Notes under the pieces: generated by a model
The model's database searches: none
Seen by the model: the letters and a program-made list of their open reading frames with translations, nothing else
Told to the model about the DNA's origin: nothing
NCBI RefSeq assembly: GCF_004006395.2
Contig: NZ_CP029758.2
Span: 3,658,001-3,722,000, forward strand
DNA from: Clostridium sp. AWRP
Lineage (GTDB): Bacteria > Bacillota > Clostridia > Clostridiales > Clostridiaceae
Reading direction: 5' to 3'
Length of the DNA stretch: 64,000 nt
Shown here: positions 8,085 to 16,651 of the stretch, in pieces
Layout of the letters: every line of letters starts with the position of its first letter
How positions within the stretch are numbered: position 1 is the stretch's first letter
Program-made: the position numbers and the translations under genes

Positions 8085-8798
8085 TTACTTTTTATTATAT
8101 TCTGCAACCTTTAATAAAAATTTGGGTATAGAAGAAAGTCTCTTTATTCTATAAGGTTCCTTGCAAACTCTGTATAACCATTCAAGTCCTAGTTCTATCA
8201 TCCATTTTGGAGCCCTTTTAGTTTTTCCCGCCAAAACATCAAAACTTCCTCCTACACCCATATACACTCTACATGGAAGTATGTCCATATTTCTTGCTAT
8301 AAATATATCCTGTTTGGGAGCACCCATAGCTACAAAAAGTGCATAAGCATTGCTTTTCTTTATATCACACACTATATCTTCGCAATTTTCTAGATCAAAA
8401 TATCCATTATGGCTTCCGGCTATGTTAATCTTAGGGTATTTTCGTTTTAGATTTTCTTTGCATTCTTCAAGTATTTCCTGTTTAGCACCTAAAAGATATA
8501 TAGATTTATTTTCCATACTACATTTTTTTATTACATCTTCCATTATTTCTATACCTGCTATTTTTTCTTTTATAGGCACTTTCACCATTTTCGAAGCCAA
8601 AAGTGTTCCAATTCCATCTGGAATTATTACACTTCTACTTGCTGTAAAACTAGTCAACAATAAATTATCCTTAAGCCCATTATAGAGTACTTCTGGATTA
8701 CCAGAAACTATGTTTACTTTAGAAAACTTTTCTATATACTCCATAAGCTCCATCTTACTTCCATTAAACACATTATATTTTAACAATCTTGTAAACAT
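8085..8798 (-). CDS. WecG/TagA/CpsF-family glycosyltransferase
   Basis: GT26 family enzyme (about 237 residues) that adds an N-acetylhexosamine-type sugar, usually ManNAc or ManNAcA, to a lipid-linked GlcNAc. Visible: SGNPEVLYNG near the N-terminus, IIPDGIGTLLA, YLLGAKQEIL, VAMGAPKQD and the C-terminal RAPKWMIELGLEWLYRVCKEPYRIKR. ATG 8798 is just after the upstream gene's TAA and has AGGTG upstream; an alternative GTG at 8816 would overlap that gene. It is the last gene of the polysaccharide run and lies next to the initiating transferase, which suits the second step of repeat assembly. Confidence 0.9.
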   Translation of the reverse strand: MFTRLLKYNVFNGSKMELMEYIEKFSKVNIVSGNPEVLYNGLKDNLLLTSFTASRSVIIPDGIGTLLASKMVKVPIKEKIAGIEIMEDVIKKCSMENKSIYLLGAKQEILEECKENLKRKYPKINIAGSHNGYFDLENCEDIVCDIKKSNAYALFVAMGAPKQDIFIARNMDILPCRVYMGVGGSFDVLAGKTKRAPKWMIELGLEWLYRVCKEPYRIKRLSSIPKFLLKVAEYNKK

Positions 8799-8799
8799 A

Positions 8800-9453
8800 T
8801 TAAAATGCACCTTCACTTTTAAATACAGATGAGACCGTCCTTAGTAAAATTTTTATATCCATCCACAGCGAAAACTTTTTTATATACATCAAATCATAAT
8901 ATACGGTCTTTCCCAGTTCTATTTCTCCTCTTCCGCTTACTTGTGCCAATCCAGTTATTCCTGGTGTTACAAGCAATCTTTGTTTATACGAATCAGGATA
9001 GAATTTAACTACATCTGGTATTTCAGGTCTTGGCCCAACCAAGCTCATATTTCCAATAAATACATTAAAAAGTTGTGGAATTTCATCCAAACTTGTTTTT
9101 CTTAAAAAAGCTCCTGATTTAGTCACTCTATTATCGTTCTTACTTTGAAATACAAAATTTTCTAAGTCACCGGGATCAATGTCTAATTCTCTCTTTTTTT
9201 CCGCATTTACTACCATAGTTCTAAATTTATATATGGTAAAATTCTTTCCATCCTTACCTACTCTAACTTGTTTGAAAATAGCAGGGCCCTTCGAATCCAA
9301 TTTAATCCATATAGCCAATATTACAAATACTACGCTAAGTATAATTATTCCTACAAGAGATAATATAAAATCAGCTATTCTCTTGAGAAATAATTGAAAG
9401 GCTTTACTTTTTATATCTTTATCCACATCTATTTTTATATCTTCTGTCTGCAT
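8800..9453 (-). CDS. Initiating phosphoglycosyl transferase (WcaJ/RfbP-type sugar transferase)
   Basis: Monotopic phosphoglycosyl transferase of 217 residues that moves a sugar-1-phosphate from a UDP-sugar to undecaprenyl phosphate, the first committed step of the polymer. Visible: hydrophobic re-entrant segment FILSLVGIIILSVVFVILAIWI (residues 29-50); KFRTM; KTSLDEIPQLFNV with the catalytic Asp-Glu pair; GPRPEIP; and PGITGLAQVSGRG. It is the short form without the N-terminal four-helix domain. ATG 9453 lacks a clear ribosome binding site. A WbpM-type 4,6-dehydratase in the same cluster suggests its substrate may be a modified UDP-GlcNAc. Confidence 0.93.
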   Translation of the reverse strand: MQTEDIKIDVDKDIKSKAFQLFLKRIADFILSLVGIIILSVVFVILAIWIKLDSKGPAIFKQVRVGKDGKNFTIYKFRTMVVNAEKKRELDIDPGDLENFVFQSKNDNRVTKSGAFLRKTSLDEIPQLFNVFIGNMSLVGPRPEIPDVVKFYPDSYKQRLLVTPGITGLAQVSGRGEIELGKTVYYDLMYIKKFSLWMDIKILLRTVSSVFKSEGAF

Positions 9454-9558
9454 AATTTTATGATCTGTAAATTTAAACCTACAAATCAGTTACTTCACCT
9501 GCCTTATTATATTTTTACTTATTATATCATATTGCATATATTTTATCCGACTATCTCC

Positions 9559-10566
9559 TCATAAAAGTTTTTTTATCTCATTGAGTGCTATAGACCCTAT
9601 CAATGTAACTGCAAAAGCATTTACCCCAAAGCTTAAATTATCCACATGCACATATCTTCCTATATAATATTGAGTATACAAATATAGTATACCTGCCTGT
9701 GATAAATAAATATCATAAGAAGTATTGGATATATACCTTACAATTTTCATAAACAATCCTTTCTTCCATTCAAAACTGAATATAAAAATTACAAAAAATG
9801 TAGAATAAAAAATTACTGAGGGACGCTGAAAAGTTGTAATATAGTCTATACTTTTGCCGTACTGATTCCCCGTTATAAAACTATACAACAGTGTAAAAAT
9901 TGAAAGTAAAAACATAACACACACTATAGGCCTAATTTCTTTTAATTTCTGGGATATATTATCTAGATTTTTCCCCATATATCCTCCTAATGAGAAATAA
10001 AAGATCCAGTAAAATAAATTTTTTTTATTCCAAAACCACTGATCTGGAGTCACTATTTTAAAGTAATAGGTATATACAATAAAAAATGATGTCATTAAAA
10101 AACTAAGTAATAGCCACCACTTTTTTTCCATGAATTTGTATATAAAAGGAAATATTATGTAAAATTCAATAATTAAAGGTACAAAATAAAAGTGATAAAA
10201 TACATTTCCATATACTATGTTGTTTAAATCAGTATGTATATTAAAATCCTTAGTTATAATTATTATATATAGTAAGCACCACACTATATACTGTGGTACT
10301 ATTTTTAAAAATCTTCTAATTATAAATTTAAAATAGCCACATCCTTCTTTATAACTTATAGTGAGTCCCATTCCAGAAATAATTATAAATGCAGGAACAC
10401 AGAATCTTGAAAACTGATTCAATATAAAGTTAGCATTGTAAGTGGTAGAATAAGGTGTGCTCCTATACAATATAGTTGCAGAAACATGTAATACTATTAC
10501 TGCAACTATAGCAAGTGCTCTTATTACATCCATTTCCAAAATACGTCTCTTTGTAATGTCTGCCAC
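9559..10566 (-). CDS. Acyltransferase-3 family membrane protein
   Basis: About 335 residues with roughly ten predicted membrane segments. The N-terminus RILEMDVIRALAIVAVIVLHVS with conserved Arg and His, followed by FCVPAFIIISGMGL, is typical of acyltransferase-3 proteins (OafA/WecH type). These O-acetylate or otherwise acylate surface sugars. It lies between a MurJ-type flippase and the initiating transferase. The start is uncertain: GTG 10566 is close to AAGGAAG. A second member of the family lies at 22156-23139, forming parallel sets with the two flippases and two Wzy-like proteins. Confidence 0.85.
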   Translation of the reverse strand: MADITKRRILEMDVIRALAIVAVIVLHVSATILYRSTPYSTTYNANFILNQFSRFCVPAFIIISGMGLTISYKEGCGYFKFIIRRFLKIVPQYIVWCLLYIIIITKDFNIHTDLNNIVYGNVFYHFYFVPLIIEFYIIFPFIYKFMEKKWWLLLSFLMTSFFIVYTYYFKIVTPDQWFWNKKNLFYWIFYFSLGGYMGKNLDNISQKLKEIRPIVCVMFLLSIFTLLYSFITGNQYGKSIDYITTFQRPSVIFYSTFFVIFIFSFEWKKGLFMKIVRYISNTSYDIYLSQAGILYLYTQYYIGRYVHVDNLSFGVNAFAVTLIGSIALNEIKKLL

Positions 10567-10591
10567 CTTCCTTGTACAAAATATTTAATAT

Positions 10592-12142
10592 CTATCCTGT
10601 AATTTTATTTTTAAGTCCATTTATTAGGTTCCTATACTCTTCTAATCCAGTAAAATACAAACATATAAAGTAAACTACACTGCCAAATACAAAAGATATG
10701 AAAATTGAAATCATACTTTGCTGCATAATAGATGAAATCTTATTCATACAGAAATTATTTATAACATATATAACTATTCCCATAATAGCAGAAGAACAAA
10801 CTATTTTAGCAAAACTTAAAACAAGTTTTCTAATATTCATTCCTTCTAATTTTTTATTCAAGTTCCACATCATAAGTAAGGTAGTAATAACTGCAGAGAT
10901 AGTTGTAGCTAAAGCAAGCCCTGAAACCTTCATATATTTTATTATAATTATATTTATAATTATATTTATAATTATGCCCACAAAACTGTTTGACATAGGG
11001 GTTTTTGCATCTTTAACAGAATAAAATGCTTTATTTAAAATATCCCTTACTCCATATGCAATCATTGCAGGGCAGTAAAATAATAATGCACTTGAAGTTA
11101 AATTTGCAGCTTGTGCTGTAAATGCCCCTCTCCTAAAAATTAAGTTTATAAGTGGATCTCTTAAAACTCCTATAGCCACTGAGGCAGGTATCATTATTAT
11201 CATTATAGTATTTATAGCACTTATAAGGGATTTCTTATACTTCACAACATCCTTTTTAACTGCTAGTTCAGATAAAGTAGGATATACAATCATAGCTATA
11301 CCTATGGCAAAAACTTCATAAGCTAAAGTACTTACTTTATTTGAATAATCCAGAACTGTAACTGCTCCAAAATATATATTATTTGCAAAACATCTATTTA
11401 CAAACAAGTTTAATTGAACTACTGAGGTACTTATAACTATGGGGATCATTAGCTTAAACATCTGATGTACATCATTATTTTTAAAGTCCAATATAAATTT
11501 ATATCTATACTTAAGTTTCCTATACCTTGGCAAATTTATTACAAATTGAGCGAAAAATCCTATTACTGTAGCTACTGCAAATCCCTTTATACCATATTTA
11601 GAAGTTAGGAACACTAAATACACTATATAAACTAAGTTAGATACAAATGCCATAGCAGCAGGTTCATAAAACCTTTTATGGGACTGAAGCACTCCTGTAA
11701 CCACACTCCCTAAAGTTACAAATATAAGTGATAAAAACATTATCCTTATTATTTGAACAGACTGAGCAAATATTACACTGTTGGAGGTAAAACCATGTCC
11801 AAAAACATATATTATCTGTTTTGAAAATATTATGAGTACAGCTGTGAGAACTATTGTAAAAAGGGAAGCTATGTTTATTACATTGTTTACAAATTTATTT
11901 CTCTCACTTATAGTGCTATTTTCGATATGTTCCGAATTAAGCGGTATAAAAGTAGTAGTAAGTCCGTAACTTATAGTAGTTAAAAGGTATACCATACCCA
12001 ATGCAAAATTATATATATCTGTAACATAAGTAGCCCCAAATTTTGCAGCTATAAGGGAATCCCTTACAAGTGCCAAAACTTTTCCGCCAATTATAAAAAG
12101 CATTACTATAATGGAACTTTTTATTAATTTCTTTTCTGCCAT
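10592..12142 (-). CDS. murJ: MurJ/MviN-family lipid-linked saccharide flippase (copy 1)
   Basis: MOP-superfamily membrane protein of about 516 residues with 14 expected helices. The N-terminus IGGKVLALVRDSLIAAKFGATYVTDIYNFA carries the conserved GK-x-RD segment of MurJ, whose Arg and Asp line the cavity. RRGAFTA and YGVRDILNKAFYSVKDAKTPM are other family strings. ATG 12142 has GGAG eight bases upstream; the longer frame starts at a GTG overlapping that site. Inside a polysaccharide cluster that lacks a standard Wzx, it may flip the repeat unit instead of lipid II. Positions 10941-10976 are a 12-bp tandem repeat encoding an Ile/Asn-rich helix. Confidence 0.9.
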   Translation of the reverse strand: MAEKKLIKSSIIVMLFIIGGKVLALVRDSLIAAKFGATYVTDIYNFALGMVYLLTTISYGLTTTFIPLNSEHIENSTISERNKFVNNVINIASLFTIVLTAVLIIFSKQIIYVFGHGFTSNSVIFAQSVQIIRIMFLSLIFVTLGSVVTGVLQSHKRFYEPAAMAFVSNLVYIVYLVFLTSKYGIKGFAVATVIGFFAQFVINLPRYRKLKYRYKFILDFKNNDVHQMFKLMIPIVISTSVVQLNLFVNRCFANNIYFGAVTVLDYSNKVSTLAYEVFAIGIAMIVYPTLSELAVKKDVVKYKKSLISAINTIMIIMIPASVAIGVLRDPLINLIFRRGAFTAQAANLTSSALLFYCPAMIAYGVRDILNKAFYSVKDAKTPMSNSFVGIIINIIINIIIIKYMKVSGLALATTISAVITTLLMMWNLNKKLEGMNIRKLVLSFAKIVCSSAIMGIVIYVINNFCMNKISSIMQQSMISIFISFVFGSVVYFICLYFTGLEEYRNLINGLKNKITG

Positions 12143-12156
12143 ATTTTTCACTCCAA

Positions 12157-13260
12157 CTATTTTTCTGAAAGTATTTTAGTATAAGCATTGTAATATTTTG
12201 TGCAAAAACTATCTATGGAAAACTTCTTAACTACAGCATCATATAATTTTTCACCTTTTAGATGTATCTCATTTCTTTCCTCATAAATTTCTCTCATTTT
12301 TTTGTATATATCTTCTATGGAATTAGGATTTATTAATGAAATTAAATTATCACCTAAAACTTTCCCTATGTCCCCTACATCTGGCGCTATGAAATATTTT
12401 TTCACTGCTACACTTTCAAGCAAAGTCATAGGAGGTGCCCCACCTTCACTAAAGGAAGTTAAAATTCCTACTTCACCTGCATTTGCAAAATCCAATGCAT
12501 TGGGTTTATAGCCTGTAAATATTACTCTATTCTCTAAATGAAGCTGTGCCACTTTTTGTCTCAGAGTTTCTTCCATAGGCCCATCTCCAACTATTATAAG
12601 CTTTACGTCTTTAACTTGCTTTTTCAGCATATTAAATGCCTCTATGAGGGATAACTGATTTTTTATGGGATGGCACCTTGCTACATTTACATATACAAAA
12701 TCATTTTCTAAGATATTGTATCTTGCTCGTATACTTTCTCTACTTTCCTTTATAACTCTATTATTAAAATCCATTCCGCTATTTACTACAAATTTCTCTC
12801 CTATAAATTTTTGCTTATCCAACAATCTTTTTATATAATCTGATACACATATATATTGTTTAAAGCTGCTTAAGCCTAGTGCACTAAGTGGAGTGAAAAA
12901 CAGGTATTTAATCCTATTATTTAAAAAATCTCTTCTATAATCACTATGTACTGTAGCTACTGTAGGAACACCTATTTTATTTTTTAAAAAATAGTGCATA
13001 AAAAATGCTTTTGCCCCATGAAAATTTACAATATCAATACGATTTTCTTTTACATAATCTATTAAGTATCTATCATAGGTAGCAGCTCTTTTAAACTTTA
13101 CTGTATCTATATTCATACTTTTACTTTTATCATAAAGGCCTCCACCGCCTATTGTACCTATAATTGAATGGAATTTGTCCTTTGAATAAAAACTCAAATT
13201 CAACACATAATTTCCACCGCCGCCTACATCATTTCCTGATATAACCTGCAGTACCTTCAT
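12157..13260 (-). CDS. Glycosyltransferase family 4
   Basis: GT-B fold retaining glycosyltransferase of about 367 residues. N-terminal acceptor domain: VLQVISGNDVGGGGNYVLNL. Donor domain: VARCHPIKNQLSLIEAF, LIIVGDGPMEETL, VIFTGYKP and SFSEGGAPPMTLLESVA, which holds the E-x7-E type nucleotide-sugar motif. ATG 13260 follows GGAGGTGAAAGAT; the in-frame GTG at 13275 is less likely. The sugar and linkage cannot be told from sequence. It sits between an O-antigen-ligase-like gene and a flippase. A palindromic MITE-like element separates it from the upstream gene. Confidence 0.9.
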   Translation of the reverse strand: MKVLQVISGNDVGGGGNYVLNLSFYSKDKFHSIIGTIGGGGLYDKSKSMNIDTVKFKRAATYDRYLIDYVKENRIDIVNFHGAKAFFMHYFLKNKIGVPTVATVHSDYRRDFLNNRIKYLFFTPLSALGLSSFKQYICVSDYIKRLLDKQKFIGEKFVVNSGMDFNNRVIKESRESIRARYNILENDFVYVNVARCHPIKNQLSLIEAFNMLKKQVKDVKLIIVGDGPMEETLRQKVAQLHLENRVIFTGYKPNALDFANAGEVGILTSFSEGGAPPMTLLESVAVKKYFIAPDVGDIGKVLGDNLISLINPNSIEDIYKKMREIYEERNEIHLKGEKLYDAVVKKFSIDSFCTKYYNAYTKILSEK

Positions 13261-13283
13261 ATCTTTCACCTCCACTTAGAAAT

Positions 13284-13473
13284 AGTTAAGAGTTAAAAAT
13301 TAAGAGTTAAGAGTTATGGTTGATTTTCTTTCGCTAACACTACAGAAAATCTAAATCTAAAACATAGCGCTATTGAAGCATTGCTTCAATAAGCTCTATA
13401 TTTTAGATTTTTCGCAGCATAGTGGAGAAAAATCCCCATTCATTATTCACTCTTAATTATTAATTCTTAACTC
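13284..13473. repeat. MITE-like long imperfect palindrome (copy 1)
   Basis: About 190 bp that fold back on themselves almost end to end. The outer arms are GTTAAGAGTTAAAAATTAAG against the complement of TTAATTATTAATTCTTAACT. The inner arms pair around TATTGAAGC/GCTTCAATA at the centre (near 13372-13389). It has no coding capacity. Its right end supplies the stop codon of the O-antigen-ligase-like gene (TAA, 13467-13469). A second element with the same end sequences and plan is at 60299-60498. Confidence 0.75.
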
Positions 13474-14726
13474 AAAAACATGCCTTCATCTTTCTTTTCC
13501 CTGTACATCATTCCTTGAGATACTGCTAAGAGTATCCAGAAGTAAGTTGTAGTCTTTGGTACAAAAAATAAGTTGTCAACTAAATTCATAACGTAAAAAG
13601 CTATCATGGAAGCTAAAAATCCTATGTAGAAATGCTTATAAAATTTACTTTTTGTTGTATTTATAAAAGCTTTAACTTTAATTAAAGAAGATAAAAGTAC
13701 TGCTACAAAGGATACTCCACCTATAATTCCAAGTTCTGTCTCCATTTTTAAATAGGAATTATGGCAGGGCCACTCTTTGTAACCATAAAATTTATACTGA
13801 GGATATATATTCGTATATTTGTCATACAAGCTAACGTAATTCCCATTTCCAACTCCAAACAAAGGATGGTCTTTTATCATCTTTTGTGCAATTTTCCAAA
13901 GGTATATTCTGGATTGATTTTGAACTGGATCATTTATAGCCATTATTCGTTCCCTTATTTCTGGTATAAATAAAGATGCCCCTGCAATTATACAAAGAGG
14001 TAGTATAAACTTAAGACTGTACATAACGACTAATATAACCATTCCTATTGCCACTCCAACAATGGCATTTCTAGAACCTGTAAATGTTAGATTAAAAAGC
14101 ATCAAAACTGCCAGCAAGAAATAAAATACCTTTCTTTCCCTTTTCTTTTCATATACAGCTAGCATAATCATTGGAAATATAGCTAATATTAAAAAGGCTG
14201 CCAAGTTATTAGGATTATCCATAGTGGCAGTTATTTTAAATTTTGCATACCCATAATTTTTGAATTCATCACTTAGTCCAAATCCTGTAAAATTTTGATA
14301 TATACCATAGACACATATTATGACATTAGTACATATGTAAGAACCTAAAATACCGTTTAGAAGTTCTCTTTTATTCCACTCATACTTGATCATAAAAAAC
14401 AATATAATATAGGATATAAATCTAAAGCTTTCATTAAGTGCAAGTTTTTTGTCTGCCGCATAACTTACTGAAATTAACATCATAAGTGCCAGTATACTCA
14501 TAAAAATAGTGAGATAATTAGTAAAGAAATCCTTTATTCCTGAAGAAAACCTAATTCTGCACTCTTTTGATATAATAAGTTTCAAAAAATATCCAAATAG
14601 AATAAGTGCTAGTATACAATCTGCAGGAGGAATATTTATTCTTCCTAGTGCCATCTTATTAGGTAAAAGTGGAAGCAGTACTATATACGCACAAACCAAT
14701 AAGTACAATAATCTACTTAAAAACAA
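13467..14726 (-). CDS. O-antigen ligase / Wzy-like polymerase family membrane protein
   Basis: Polytopic membrane protein of 419 residues (about 11-12 hydrophobic segments). It has the Wzy_C signature region FNLTFTGSRNAIVGVAIG and a large extracellular loop with GVGNGNYVSLYDKY and WPCHNSYLKMETELGIIGG, the conserved H-N-x-Y-L segment of O-antigen ligases and polymerases. It should polymerise or transfer lipid-linked oligosaccharide outside the cell. It starts with TTG 14726 behind GGAGGTG. Its stop codon lies within the MITE-like palindrome, so the C-terminus may have been altered by that insertion. Confidence 0.85.
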   Translation of the reverse strand: MFLSRLLYLLVCAYIVLLPLLPNKMALGRINIPPADCILALILFGYFLKLIISKECRIRFSSGIKDFFTNYLTIFMSILALMMLISVSYAADKKLALNESFRFISYIILFFMIKYEWNKRELLNGILGSYICTNVIICVYGIYQNFTGFGLSDEFKNYGYAKFKITATMDNPNNLAAFLILAIFPMIMLAVYEKKRERKVFYFLLAVLMLFNLTFTGSRNAIVGVAIGMVILVVMYSLKFILPLCIIAGASLFIPEIRERIMAINDPVQNQSRIYLWKIAQKMIKDHPLFGVGNGNYVSLYDKYTNIYPQYKFYGYKEWPCHNSYLKMETELGIIGGVSFVAVLLSSLIKVKAFINTTKSKFYKHFYIGFLASMIAFYVMNLVDNLFFVPKTTTYFWILLAVSQGMMYREKKDEGMFLS

Positions 14727-14760
14727 AACCTCACCTCCATATCAAATGCTACTGAAGAAT

Positions 14761-15813
14761 TTATTTATCTAATATTTCTAGTATTTTTCCAGAAGCATTT
14801 CCATCTCCAAATATATCTTTTTGCTCCCTTTTAGGTACAAAGTTCACTATACTATCCAGTATCTTTTCCTTGTCAGTTCCAACTACTACATTCCAGCCGT
14901 TTTTTACGGTTTCTACCCATTCAGTTTCATCTCGCATAGTTATACAAGGTTTTTTCATAAAAAAGGCTTCTTTTTGTACTCCACCACTGTCTGTAACTAT
15001 CTTCTCAGAATTCATTTCAAGATTTATCATCTCTAGATATCCAACAGGTTCTATAACTTTTATATTCTCATTAAATTTAAGTCCATAATCTGTCATATAT
15101 TTTTTAGTTCTAGGATGAAGGGGAAGTATTACTGCTTTATTACATTCATTTAAAGCTTCAACTATATTTTTTAATCTATCTATGTGATTTGTATTCTCAG
15201 CTCTATGTATAGTAGTTAGTATATAATCCTTTCCCTGAAGTCCAATCTCTTTTATAATCTGATTCTTGTCTTCTGCTAACTTTTTAAAATTAAGTACTGC
15301 ATCGAACATTACATCTCCTACGTTATGCACACCTTTTGTAATTCCCTCATTTTTTAAATTTTCCACTGCTGATTCTGTAGGAACAAACAAAAGATTAGAC
15401 AAATGGTCTGTAAGAACTCTATTTTGCTCCTCAGGCATATCTCTATTAAAACTTCTGAGTCCTGCCTCAACATGAGCTACAGGAATTAAAAGCTTACTTG
15501 CACACAATGCTCCAGCAAGAGTTGAATTTGTATCTCCATATACAAGTACAAAATCCGGTTTTTCCTTTTCATATATCTCTTCTAATTTTATAAGCATCAT
15601 TCCAGTCTGTCTTCCGTGACTTCCAGAACCCACTTCCAAATTGTAATCTGGTTTTGGTATATTGAGTTCATCAAAAAATACCTTTGACATATTTTCATCA
15701 TAATGCTGACCTGTATGAACCAATATTTCTGTATGGTGTTTTCTTATTACATTTGATACCGCAGCAGCCTTTATGAATTGAGGCCTTGCCCCTACAACTG
15801 TTAATACCTTCAT
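14761..15813 (-). CDS. wecB: Non-hydrolysing UDP-N-acetylglucosamine-type 2-epimerase
   Basis: Cytoplasmic GT-B-like enzyme (350 residues) that converts UDP-GlcNAc to UDP-ManNAc, or the 2,3-diacetamido uronic acid equivalent in the WbpI branch. Visible: VVGARPQFIKAAAV, VHTGQHYDENMS, VYGDTNSTLAGAL, HVEAGLRSFNRDMPEE, TTIHRAENT, LPLHPRT and TDSGGVQKEAFF. Because the three genes upstream encode WbpA, WbpB and WbpD-like enzymes, the WbpI role (making a ManNAc3NAcA-type sugar) is a good alternative to plain WecB. ATG follows AGGGAGGAAAAAC. Confidence 0.93.
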   Translation of the reverse strand: MKVLTVVGARPQFIKAAAVSNVIRKHHTEILVHTGQHYDENMSKVFFDELNIPKPDYNLEVGSGSHGRQTGMMLIKLEEIYEKEKPDFVLVYGDTNSTLAGALCASKLLIPVAHVEAGLRSFNRDMPEEQNRVLTDHLSNLLFVPTESAVENLKNEGITKGVHNVGDVMFDAVLNFKKLAEDKNQIIKEIGLQGKDYILTTIHRAENTNHIDRLKNIVEALNECNKAVILPLHPRTKKYMTDYGLKFNENIKVIEPVGYLEMINLEMNSEKIVTDSGGVQKEAFFMKKPCITMRDETEWVETVKNGWNVVVGTDKEKILDSIVNFVPKREQKDIFGDGNASGKILEILDK

Positions 15814-15833
15814 GTTTTTCCTCCCTACAAAGT

Positions 15834-16583
15834 TTACTGTTGATTTTTAAGAAGTTGATCTTCTGGAACTTTTCTAAATTGTTTAGCAGGATTACCTGCT
15901 ACTATAATTTCCTTTTCTACATCCTTTGTAACAACACTGCCTGCTGCTACAAATCCATCTTCATTTATTATCTTGCCTGGAAGTATAGTAGCTTGAGCTC
16001 CAATTCTTCCACCTTTCTTTACTGTAACACCTTTGAAATGTTTGTATCTTTCCTTAGATCTTGCCGCAAAGTTATCATTTGAAGTTACGACTCCAGGTGC
16101 AATAAACACATTGTCTTCTACTTCTGAGTAAGCTGTAATATATACATTTGTTTCAATTTTACAGTTAGAACCTATTTTAGAGAAGTTCTCTATAGCAGCT
16201 CCTCTACCTATTATTGTTTTACTTCCTATAGTTACATTTTCTCTGACTGTAGCTAAATCTGCAATAAGTGTATTTTCACCTATAACACAGCCGCAGTATA
16301 CTATAACTCCTGCTCCAATAAGACATCCATCCTTTATAACAGCAGGATCAAATTTTTTCTCATCTTTAAATATACTATTTACTGATCTCATAGGCTCTTT
16401 ACCTACTACGCTGTTGTCATCTATCCTTACATTAGCTCCAATTTTACTTCCCTTATGTATAACTACATTATGACCTATCATGCAGTTATCTCCTATTGTA
16501 ACATCGTCTTCAATAACTACAAATTTTCCTATACTTACATTATTGCCAACTTTTGAAGTATCCGATATATAATTTTCAGACAT
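15834..16583 (-). CDS. Hexapeptide-repeat N-acetyltransferase (WbpD-like)
   Basis: Left-handed beta-helix acyltransferase of 249 residues built from isoleucine-patch hexapeptides (for example IGDNCMIGHNVVIHKGSKIG). The series VIVYCGCVIGENTLIADLATVRENVTIG and the late loop FVAAGSVVTKDV match UDP-amino-sugar N-acetyltransferases. By context it would acetylate the 3-amino group of a UDP-2-acetamido-3-amino glucuronic acid, downstream of the WbpB-like dehydrogenase. It is longer than typical WbpD (about 190 residues), so a different acyl acceptor is possible. Confidence 0.85.
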   Translation of the reverse strand: MSENYISDTSKVGNNVSIGKFVVIEDDVTIGDNCMIGHNVVIHKGSKIGANVRIDDNSVVGKEPMRSVNSIFKDEKKFDPAVIKDGCLIGAGVIVYCGCVIGENTLIADLATVRENVTIGSKTIIGRGAAIENFSKIGSNCKIETNVYITAYSEVEDNVFIAPGVVTSNDNFAARSKERYKHFKGVTVKKGGRIGAQATILPGKIINEDGFVAAGSVVTKDVEKEIIVAGNPAKQFRKVPEDQLLKNQQ

Positions 16584-16651
16584 ATATATTCTCCTTTTCC
16601 TGCATATTTAATAATTGAGAATGAAAGGCCTCCATTCTCAATTATTAACTG

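Noticed and set aside
9538..9562. TTTATCCGACTATCTCC next to the acyltransferase stop codon, similar to the start of the dispersed repeat
   Set aside because: Only about 10 bases match in a row and no other part of the element follows; could be chance or an old remnant.
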